Assembly (NCBI GenBank): GCA_038502055.1
Contig: JAXRKN010000037.1
Location: forward strand, 5,488,501-5,552,500
From: Tanytarsus gracilentus
Lineage: Eukaryota; Arthropoda; Insecta; Diptera; Chironomidae
DNA: 64,000 bases
Direction: 5' to 3'
Numbering within the stretch: position 1 is the stretch's first letter; each line of letters starts with the position of its first letter. The translations under genes and the position numbers were made by a program. Shown here piece by piece: positions 49,801-58,363 of the stretch. Below the pieces are notes generated by a model. That model was not told the origin of the DNA and did no database searches. It saw only the letters and a program-made list of their open reading frames with translations.

Positions 49801-52800
49801 CTCTAAAGATAATAAGGATGATAAGAAAGAAAAGAAGGGAAAGGATAAGAAGGATAAAGGTAAAAACACACACGACGATGATGATGAAGATGGATATTTT
49901 CAATTAGGCAATTGGTGGTAATTCGAGAGTTTTTATTTTACAACCACTTTTGAGTTACTTTTCGAGTTCATTCAAAATTCCAAACCAAATTAAACTTATC
50001 GCAATAGAAAAAGTTAATTTTCTTCTTCTTCCCAATTTTTTCTTCATTAACAAAAAAAACTTAAAAATACTTTAGAATCAAAGGGCGTTATCGTTAAAAA
50101 TCCAACGTTGCTATTAACTAAGCCGGGCGCAGTTTTGAGTAAAAAGCAAAAGAAAGCTTTAATGCGAATGCAACTCTATTCGCACTGAGATGGGATTTTC
50201 GATTTCATTTTTGCTGTTTCAAAAAAAATATCATTCAAAATTATTGAAAAGACCAAAAATATATTTTTCGAAAAATTTTCTTCTTTTCTGTTTCACTGTA
50301 GAAATTTTTGGTTAACAAAAATCTTTTCATTTCTTTGGTAGACTAAAATTTATTTGTTTTCGTTCGGCTACTCATAAAATCATCTTCGCCGCACTTGTGC
50401 GTGTGTGTTACAATTTAAATTAATTCACTTATTCTTCTTATCATTTCACCACACACGTTGTTACTCGAGAGTAAAATTCACATTTCTCTTTTTTTGTAGT
50501 TAGACTTTTTTTAATATCAAATTTTTTGATGCTGTGCAAATTAATTTTAAAGATGTAGCGCTATCGTTGAGACGTAGTTTTTGGTATATAAAAAGAAATT
50601 CTCCTCACACATCCAATTAAAACACTTCACTTCAGATTCAAGGCTCAAAAATTTCAATGACATGAGAATTAAATGAGAAATAATTTTTGAGCCAACAATT
50701 TTCTTCATCTCCCTTTTTCTTGTAACACTAACCCTCCTTACCATCCTTTTGTAGTTGATTATTGTAGTGTATTTTTTTATTCGGAGATTAAACCACCAGA
50801 TAAATTTGTGCAAAGAAAAAACTTAAAATTCGTAGATGCTTCACTATGTAGAGTTGTCACAAACGACTAGATGAAAATGTTAATTATTTAATTAGTTTTT
50901 AAGCAGCTCACAAATGTTATAAATCTCGCACAATGGATAAAGAAATATTCTGTGATGGTTTTTCTAAAAGAAATCTCGCACACACTATGTATCGTGCCTG
51001 CCAACACTGCACTTCTCATGAGAGTAGTAAAATTGTTGACTTTTTCGTTATATTTAATTTTGTTAAAAAATGTAAAAGAAAATTCTGAGAGAAAAAAAAC
51101 TTAAGAATTGTAATTCTGCTAATTTTGTTGATACTTTTTTTTCTTTTGGAATTAATCTAACTAAAAAATCACGTAAATATTGTCAATTTTGAGATGGGTA
51201 GAGATTTTAGTTACTCACAATTTGCATAATTTTTTTTTAATTTTAATTCTTTCATTACATTTTACAATAAATTTTTTGAATTTATTTTAAACAAAAAGAA
51301 AATTCTTTCATTCTGTTCGCATCACATTAAAATATTTGAACCTAAAAAAGTTTTCTCAACAAGCTCACTGATGGACATCTTAATGAGGTATGAAGAAAAT
51401 AAACCTACTCGATAATTTGCATACTTTACTTTAAACGAGGAGCTAATGAAACTTTTATAACTTTTATTAGGCGATCTTTCCGCGGAAAAAGAAGTTCTCG
51501 AGTGGATCATTCAACAAAAGGAAGATGAAAGTATCGAAGATGTTGATCGCGAAACTTTCCTCGACTTCATTGAGACAAAAGATTTTTTAGCTGTTATCTT
51601 TTGTTAGTTGAAAATTTAAAATTTCTTTCAAAATTTGTTTGATTATTTTTCATAATTTTAGATAACGAAGAAGACGAAAAAACCACCACAAGAGTTTTGA
51701 GACACATTGAGTTGATCGACGACGAAGCTGCAGAGTATGGCATTAAAATTGTAAAATCAAACGACGATTTAATGGCGAAAAAATATGGATATCGCAAAAG
51801 ACCCGGCATCACATATTTCAGAAAGGGAAAATATATTAATTACGATGGCGATATTGATGATGAAGAAGGTAAGATTTTTAAACATTCTTCATAAATTTAA
51901 ATCTTAAAAATTTGATTTTATTAGAAATTCTTGACTGGCTAACTAATCCCGATAACATGGAGATGACTGATAGTATCGAGCGTGCAAATCGAAAGATGTT
52001 TGAAAAAATTAGAAAAGCTTCAGAATATCTCGCAGTTTTCTTCTGTAAGTAATAAAATTATTCTTCGAACTTCATCGAAAACTTCCATAAACTCAACAAA
52101 ATTTTCTTCAAATATTTTTAGATAGCGATGACTGCAAGCAATGTCCACGTGTGTTGGCAGAAATCGAGCATATTGACGATGAGGCGGATGGAGCAGGTAT
52201 TAATTTTGTTAAAATCGACGATAAGCAAATGGCCAAGGAGGTAGGAGTTTTTGCATTGCCAGCTATTGTTTTTTATAAGCAGTCATCGAAAGAGCCCGTA
52301 ATTTATGCGGGAGACCTTTACGACGAAGAAGCTATTCTCAATTGGTTGTTGACACAAAAGAATCCAGGTGGAGATGTCATCGAGGACTTGGATGGACAAA
52401 AACTCAAAAAACTCATCGAAGAATCGCCTTCAATTGCTGTATATTTCTGTGAGTAAATTTTCAGGTTCTTCTTACGTAAAACTTTGATGTAGCAATTTAT
52501 GAAACGAGCTTGTAATGGTAGCTTTTTGTCGGCAAACAACGGATTCGCACTTAATAATGTTATTGTAGATTTAGCATAATATTTGCTGCTTTATATATAT
52601 ACTTTATAATGAATTTAGGGAACAAAACACTTTGCGATTTTTGTAATTCAAAAACTGTCAGAAAGCGTCACAAAAAAGTTGAAAAAGATTCCGCTGAGCA
52701 GCATCAAGTGCATCCTGAGAGTGGAAGTGGTGGTGATCACAATGAGACAACGGTGCATGTCGAAGCACATGCTAAGGAAATACCCGAGGGTGAATTTAAA

Positions 52801-55348
52801 TGTTGCCTCCCTTCCAAATGTGATGAAAATGCATCAACCCTCCGTTTATTGTTTCTCTAGATGTAGACTTATCGCTTTTGTGACGTGAATTTTGAGTAGT
52901 TTGTAGTGGGATCACTTCTTATCGGAAGCTTATTTAAAAAAGTCTCCTTTCGGCATAGTTAAAAAATTAATCAAAATTTTTTGTTACAGGAAAAATGAGC
53001 TTCCGACTTCACCATAAAAACACCAAAGAAAATTTATTATTGCACAAAAAGCTTTTCGTAATTTTGTTTTAATCACAATTTTTTCACCTTTTATGTTTCT
53101 AGTGATTAATTTTGATTTTCAATTCTCTATCATTTAACCATAATGACCTAATATGAATCACTTTCACATCATGAAATCCTCTGATATTCAGCTAAAACCT
53201 TATCCTCTATTTCCTCACGTAAACATCCAGATAAAACAGCTGGCGATTGCGAACAATGCGGCGGAATTCTCGATGAGTTGGAGAACATTGACGATGATTG
53301 TGATCGACATGGCATCACTTTTGTAAAGACACAAGATTTTACCATAGCCGAGCTTTACGGCATCAGCGAATATCCAGTTTTAGTTTATTTCGAAGCGAAT
53401 GTTCCGAATGTCTATGAGGGTTCACTAAAAGAGGAAGAAGAAGTTCTTCAATGGCTCATTCAACAAAAAACTGAAGATCGAATTGAACTCATCACTCGAG
53501 TAATGTTGGAAACGATGGTTGAGGAGACTCAATATCTGGCAGTCTATTTCTGTAAGTGAAAATTTAAATTTAAGATTTTAATTTTGTTGCATTTTTCCCA
53601 CCAACACTTTTTTGTGAAGATTTTTTTGGCTTTTTTGAAATATTTTTTAAACTTTTTTATGCGCGCACCTCAACATTCTCCCCTCCACAATTGCACCAAA
53701 ATATCCATCCAATTGCATGCCATAAACCATTTTGTAAACAGTGTCAGAAAAGTACGTTAAGCCACCCTCATACTGTCGAAGTTTGTGCTCACATCGTGTC
53801 AACATCAAATCGACTTACTCACTCCGTAGTGCCTTCAAAAGGCGAAGAAGTAGATTTAAGCTTTGGTCCGATAGCAATTTATCTCTAATCAACAATTATA
53901 TAAATATAAATGGTAGTAAGACACACTCAGGTACTGATATGACTTTAAATTTGACAGTTTGCTGTCAATTAACTCTTTTTATAATTGGCGGAAAACTGTC
54001 AAAATGGTTTTGGCTTGTTAAAATTTTTAAACCCATTTTTTCTTAACCTTCAAAATTCATTAAAATTTCTTTAATTAAATTTTATTTGCAGACAAGGTTC
54101 ACTGCAACATTTGCGATCAAATTCTCGAAGGACTCGAGCAAATCGACGACGAATGCGATGTGTTTGGTATTCACATGGTGAAAATTCAAGATCCACAACT
54201 AGCAAAACGATATTCCATAAAAACTTTCCCCGCATTGGTTTACTTTAGAAACGGAAATCCATTAATTTTCGAAGGTGATCTCCAAAATGAGCAGTCAGTG
54301 CTCGAATGGTTGATTGACGACGATAATCGTGAACTTGCTGATGAAATTGAAGAAGTTAATGAGAGAATGTTGGAAAGACTCATGCAGGAATCGCCATTGA
54401 TTTGTGTCTTTTTCTGTAAGCAATTTAATTAACTCAAAAACTCTTAATTAATTATTTTTAAATTAAATCAGACGACGAAGATTGTTCAGAATGTGAAGAG
54501 ATTTTGGAGGATCTCGAGAATATTGACGGTGAAGCAGACATGTTTGGCATTGACTTCGTTAAAATTGCCAGCATTGAGGCGGCTCATAAATATGAAGTCA
54601 CAAATATTCCATCACTAGTTTATTTCCGGTAAGATTGAAAGTTATTTTTAGCGAGTGTTTAGTGTGAAAATATTTTTTTTATAGTAAACAAGTTCCAATG
54701 TTGTACGACGGTGATTTGCATCAGTTCGACAAAGTCCTTTCCTGGCTTACATCACAGGATGTCTTTGAAATTAAAAATGAAATCGAGGAAGTGAATCGTA
54801 AGATGCTTGATAAGCTTCTTGAAGAGAACGAATTTTTGACAGTGTACTTTTGTGAGTTTCTCATAAGCGCCATCTTGGTGTGAAAAAAATAATTAAAAAA
54901 TAATTTTTCTTTTTAGTTGAGCACGATCATGATGAAAGTACGGCATGTCTCGAAAAATTAGAGAATATTGACAGTGAAACTGACAACTTAGACATAACGT
55001 TCGTGAAAATGGCGGATTCACGATACGCACGCAAGTGGGGCGTGACAAAGCTTCCAGCCTTAGTTTATTTCCGAAAGAGATTCCCATCGATTTATCGAGG
55101 TATTTATTAGTATAAAAATTTATTTGATTAAATTTAAAAAATATCATTTTTAATTAGGTGACATCATGTCCGAGGAAGAAGTCCTCGATTGGTTGCGAAA
55201 GAATCGTTTCCGTCAGCCAGAGCTAAATCTCTTCATGTACGGTTTGATTGCCATCGCGATCGGTTTCGTGCTCTATACAGCTTTTCTTCTTCAATGCTTC
55301 AAGCCACCAGCGGCGCCAAAAGTTCTGCCCGACAAGAAGGAGAAGTGA
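37871..55348 (+). CDS. Giant ER-type protein with ~15 thioredoxin-like domains and a membrane anchor (long isoform)
   Basis: Spliced model of 1,688 residues from 22 exons, every junction in phase: 37871-38063, 41959-42115, 42177-42343, 43400-43582, 43660-43803, 45372-45505, 45565-45745, 45808-46122, 46177-46632, 47289-47792, 47847-48167, 48226-48408, 51471-51602, 51662-51868, 51925-52044, 52122-52448, 53231-53551, 54092-54415, 54472-54628, 54685-54851, 54917-55099, 55158-55348. Residues 1-28 are a signal peptide. Each ~105-residue domain reads IEEV..ML..LIEE...VAVxFY, a redox-loop region, LELENIDDEcD..GI.FVKI.D...A.EYGI..LPALVYF, P.IYEGDL..E..VL.WL. CxxC is present in domains 1, 2, 9, 11, 12, 13 and 14 (CVTC, CRKC, CETC, CKQC, CEQC, CNIC, CSEC) and absent in the others. 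A helix at about 1650-1671 precedes a short tail ending KKEK, a KKXX ER-retrieval signal. From memory the Drosophila counterpart may be l(2)01289; unverified. Confidence 0.9.
39751..40857 (-). CDS. Intronless BTB-BACK domain protein, nested antisense
   Basis: Single open frame of 368 residues starting at ATG 40857. A BTB/POZ domain spans about residues 60-160 (CDMTIIIGKETFKCHSVVLK, then ELPIDQVSIDALREIYNWML and IFLKVKDLVKECMAIIDDKL). A BACK-like helical region follows to about 275 (AVSIFLDAKKINCKLLQSQM; FKSNWIAVNSEMDMLYVALRWLEYEWPKR broken here by motif). No kelch repeats follow; the last 90 residues are charged and helical. BTB-BACK proteins usually serve as Cullin-3 substrate adaptors, so a ubiquitin-ligase adaptor role is inferred. 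It lies antisense in the 3.9-kb first intron of the thioredoxin-repeat gene and, lacking introns, may have arisen by retroposition. Confidence 0.85.
   Translation of the reverse strand: MASGEPQKGELNFYQPTKNSFSKEFYLKELGVDNRELPTEFFENHQIPSFEKLTECNIRSKKACDMTIIIGKETFKCHSVVLKVFTEYFVKLERSGFSLEVIELPIDQVSIDALREIYNWMLIEDFEIPRVKFADIFRTAIFLKVKDLVKECMAIIDDKLIIGEREAVSIFLDAKKINCKLLQSQMIKKISKIFLTFVASLDFLELNFEEVYEFFKSNWIAVNSEMDMLYVALRWLEYEWPKRQNCVKKLFKLIKFEVIPSWMVVEIRSYPESFAHIFDPVVDILNDAQHYHSNRHAAEDGLGVFKNECHMAIPRKRIDDPKWKELNIQDHPRVFDAYERFKIYLKKLNAMHWKKLKLMETQLGEEMQ
42685..42720 (+). CDS. Candidate 36-bp cassette exon of the thioredoxin-repeat gene
   Basis: Bounded by CATACAG and GTAAGT, with the same phase (1) on both sides, so inclusion between exon 3 (ends 42343) and exon 4 (starts 43400) keeps frame. 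It would insert 12 residues at the redox loop: CPNHVNCDHGTL, just before the CRKC of domain 2, adding two cysteines. The splice signals are good but expression is unproven. Confidence 0.45.
43844..45229 (-). pseudogene. Enhancer-of-polycomb-like gene, nested antisense, interrupted by one in-frame TAA
   Basis: One continuous frame runs 45229-44201, then a 51-bp intron and exon 44149-43844, about 443 residues in all. Enhancer-of-polycomb features: IPVPHIMNVDESTYNRLYP, the acidic YDLDSDDDQWL box, FDYWLDKR, DPYVAFRPCREKMHLRKNR (near the family's DPYVAFRRR..KMQTRKNR) and GLVRARVGRGGRIVFDR. EPC proteins are scaffolds of NuA4/Tip60 histone acetyltransferase complexes. The frame is broken by TAA at 44929-44927, with clearly homologous sequence in the same frame on both sides. 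The stop lies inside a 24-bp stretch starting GTAAGTATC and ending AAAG, which looks like splice signals but is too short for a normal insect intron. Alternatives: recent pseudogene, polymorphic stop, readthrough or assembly error. The protein is diverged from canonical E(Pc), so it is probably a paralogue. Confidence 0.7.
48469..50188 (+). CDS. Alternative 3' end of the thioredoxin-repeat gene: KEKE-tail isoform
   Basis: Exons 48469-48519, 49401-49859 and 50076-50188 follow exon 12 (ends 48408) in phase and give a total protein of 1,186 residues. Exon 48469 starts GNLKQEKKVLQWLIDQK and competes with exon 51471 (GDLSAEKEVLEWIIQQK) for the same donor; both encode the same end of a thioredoxin-like domain. 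Exon 49401 opens with NDECLYFGIEKG, contains CC and a Ser-rich stretch, then a very long Lys/Glu/Asp tail (KKEEKKKSES, KKEVKKEKAEKKETKEE). The last exon encodes ESKGVIVKNPTLLLTKPGAV and ends QLYSH. This form has no membrane helix. If the last intron is retained, the protein instead ends DDDDEDGYFQLGNWW at 49921. KEKE tails of this kind occur in triadin/junctin-type ER calcium-store proteins, which bind thioredoxin-fold calsequestrin; the analogy is inference. Confidence 0.7.
52619..52860 (+). CDS. Candidate alternative exon (cassette or terminal) of the thioredoxin-repeat gene
   Basis: Acceptor AATTTAG precedes an open frame that continues exon 16 in phase: WNKTLCDFCNSKTVRKRHKK, then a His/Glu/Gly-rich stretch. 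Used as a cassette with donor GAGG/GTGAAT at 52789 it is 171 bp with equal phases at both ends and splices in frame to exon 17. Read through, it terminates at 52860 after CCLPSKCDENAS and would make a form lacking the last domains and the membrane anchor. It brings its own CDFC (CxxC) motif. Confidence 0.45.
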
Positions 55349-56498
55349 ATGAATGTCTGCTACCTGAAATTTGCTTCCATGTGTGTGAAATGCTATTTGT
55401 AAAAGAATTTATAAGCTTCAAAACATTTTCAAAATTCTTCTAATGATGACCAAAAAATTTCCCAAACACCAAAAAAAATTGTCAACTCTTTAATAAATAT
55501 ATTTAAATGTAATTAAGTGTGACTTTAATAAGCTTCCATTTACCTTCTCTTATTTCTGAGCATTGCATTTTAATTTTTAATTTTTCCTTCTCTCACAACG
55601 ATGACGAAAATAAAGTAAACTCATTATGACGAAAATTTTCATTGTATGATCTCGATAGATGACACATTGATGATTGATTAAAGAATTTAGCATAAAACGT
55701 TGGAACACAAAAAGAATTATGTAAAATCGAGAAGCCAGAAAAAAATGTTGTTTTATTTTTCACTAAAGAAAAGTTCAGAAAACAAAAAAATTGAAAAACT
55801 TTAATTTCAAGCGCAACTGAAGACAAATTTAATAATGATAAGGGTAAACTATTGTACATTTATGATGTAAAGGAAAATAATAAAATGTTTTTATTAAAAA
55901 AGGAATGAGACTTTTTTTCTGAAGTTAAAAAAATTAAACCAGCGAAAGAAATTTTAATTTAACGTTAATTTTGAATTTTAATTTCAGATAATTTGGTTCC
56001 AATTTTTTTAATACAAATTGTTTTTTTGGAAATGTGTGATTAAAATTTAATGAGATAAGTTGAAAATTTTGATAATTTTAACAATTAAATAACGTTTAAA
56101 TTTAAATTTTAAAAAATTACCTATTTTTTTTATAAATCTCTGACATATTTTTGATGTTTTTCGTCTTCTTTGTATCTGCCGCTGATGAACATGAAACACA
56201 ATGCAACATTCATTTCCTTGAATCTAAATTAATTAATGGAACTTAAATTCTTATTTAAGTTTTAAAAATTTCACTAAGTAATTTTTATAAAACTTCTAAT
56301 TTTTTTGGCTTCATTGGAAAAAAAACTTTATTGTCGAAATATTTTTTAAGCTTTAAAAATTTTGGAATTTTTTCTAATAATTTTTTAAGTCTCTAAATTT
56401 TTAAAAGATTCTTTACAATATTTTCAATCACATAATTTACAACTTTCGTTTGCATGAAAAAAGGCCGCATTGATTATTTTTGAGATATGTTTTTCGTA
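55349..56498. other. 3' flanks of two convergent genes
   Basis: Contains AATAAA at 55492-55497, the likely poly(A) signal of the thioredoxin-repeat gene, and the 3' flank of Cdk4 (-). No coding exon seen. Confidence 0.5.
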
Positions 56499-58363
56499 TC
56501 AAAGTAGCTCTTGTAGAAAAAAAGGATGTTGAAGACATTCACTTGCAGACGGTCGATTTTTTGGACAAAGGTCAAGCATTTTCTGTGAAAAAATTTACTC
56601 TTTAAATTCTCTTTAATTTTAACTATTCAAAATTACCTTTAAAAGATCATTTGCAAAATCACATAAGCGTGGCACGAGCTGTCGGGGTTCAGAAGGTATC
56701 GTCATTAAAAATTGATCTAAATCCACAGAACACTCCGACCAATCGTCTCTATTCGGTTTTCCAGTTAATCTATAAACGCGTGTTTTTTTATCGTGTCAGA
56801 TGAAAAAAAACATTGCGAAGAAGAAAAAAAAGGTTTTAGTCGAGTTGAGTAGCGCGACAAAGTCATGAGAAATGATTGTGATGAAATATTTCCACATTAA
56901 AGAAGAAGATGAAGAAATTAAATTGAAATGCAAAAATAATGATGACGATAACAAAAATTAATTTCAATATTTTTCCTTACTCAAAAATTTTTCCTAGTTG
57001 ATTTCCTTCGGAGGTGCCTGGAAAAAGAGCTTTTTTCGCATACATTTCAGCAATTATACAACCAGCTATAAATAAAATTATTAAATTAAGAATTAATAAA
57101 AAAAGTATGAAACTCTTACCTGACCAAATGTCTACGGCACTATTGTAAGATTGGCACAAAAGGATTTCGGGACTGCGATACCAAAGTGTCACAACCACCG
57201 ATGTGAGTCTCATCTAATGAATAGAAAAAATATTAAAACCGAAGTAAGCTCCAAATCTCAAATAGCAGATCAAAGTTCTTTAATTTTCACCCCAATGTAA
57301 TAAAATTATGACAGTGGAAACTCGGTGACAAACGTCTAAACTCACTTCAAAATCATAAGTTTTAGCAAGCCCAAAATCAGCAATCTAAATGGAATTTAAT
57401 TAATATTTTTTACACATAAAAAAATAAATAAATTTACCTTGAGAATTCCTTGAGATGAAATTAATAAATTTGAAGGCTGAAAGATGAGTTAGAAATCTAC
57501 TAAAACGCTCTTGAAATTAACTTAAAATATTTACCTTAAGATCTCTATGAATGATTCTATGCGAATGAAGGAAATCGATGCCATTTAAAAGCTCTTTTGA
57601 AAGTCTCTGTAAGAAAACATCCAGAAGGGATGAAATTTTTTGAACTGTCAAATTTCATTCATCATACTTGTATCTGATGAGTTGGTATGAGAGTGGTTGA
57701 TGGCAAATTTGTAATATAATTGGACAAATCACGTTCTAAATACTCAAATACTAAGTAAAGCTCTAAAGTGTTGTCACGATCCGATCTACGATGAATTACA
57801 TCTAAAAGTCTAAGGTAAAATTTAATGAGATGTTGAAAAAGGATCGAGGACATTTCATGTAACTCACTTTACTATATGCGGGTGATTGTAACTATCGAGG
57901 TTTTTAAGAAGTGAAATTTCCCGCAACGTTGTCATTGGAATACCATCAGCGGTGATGGATATCCTTATTTTTTTTAATGCCACATAGCTGCCGTTAGTCT
58001 GGTCTCTCGCACGATAAACTACCCCATATGCTCCTGCAGGATACAGGACAAAAAGGACATTTTATGGTTAGTATTTCATTTTTCAAGGCTAGTCTTTAGT
58101 CACGAGATATTTTGCACATTGCCAGTCACAATTAATTACGCACGTATGTCCTTTTATGAGGCAATCATTAAGTTCTATGACCACATTTTCATAAATATTT
58201 ATGTTTGTTACATGCAGCATAGTCCACTGTCTCATTCATTTTTTTTTTGTAAAAACAACAAGCCATCTAAGAAACATTCGTCAAATGTTCTCGCTCATTT
58301 TTCCTTTCACTACTCACCATTGCCAATGACATCGAGATCCCTAAAATCTCCAAAATCCCCCAT
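56499..58363 (-). CDS. Cdk4: Cyclin-dependent kinase 4/6
   Basis: Spliced model of 299 residues from ten exons, all in phase: 58363-58318, 58033-57868, 57809-57668, 57606-57535, 57476-57438, 57384-57346, 57213-57120, 57065-56981, 56769-56637 and 56582-56499. D-type-cyclin partner kinase that drives G1 progression by phosphorylating Rb proteins. Visible: Gly-rich loop ([13 protein letters not shown]), catalytic Lys in YVALKKI, a cyclin-binding helix of the Cdk4/6 type ([16 protein letters not shown]) in place of [19 protein letters not shown] in the hinge, [22 protein letters not shown], and the T-loop [16 protein letters not shown] with activating Thr. The C-lobe ends in [12 protein letters not shown]. 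Length is normal for the family. An E-box CACGTG lies about 105 bp upstream of the start. Confidence 0.95.

Noticed and set aside
49676..49903. Leu/Phe-rich frames on the minus strand that look like membrane proteins
   Set aside because: They are the complement of the Lys/Glu-rich KEKE tail, so hydrophobicity is an artefact of AAG/GAA codons read backwards.
53741..54046. 101-residue frame as an alternative terminal exon of the thioredoxin-repeat gene
   Set aside because: An AAACAG acceptor would fit, but the translation has random composition and no relation to the repeat domains.
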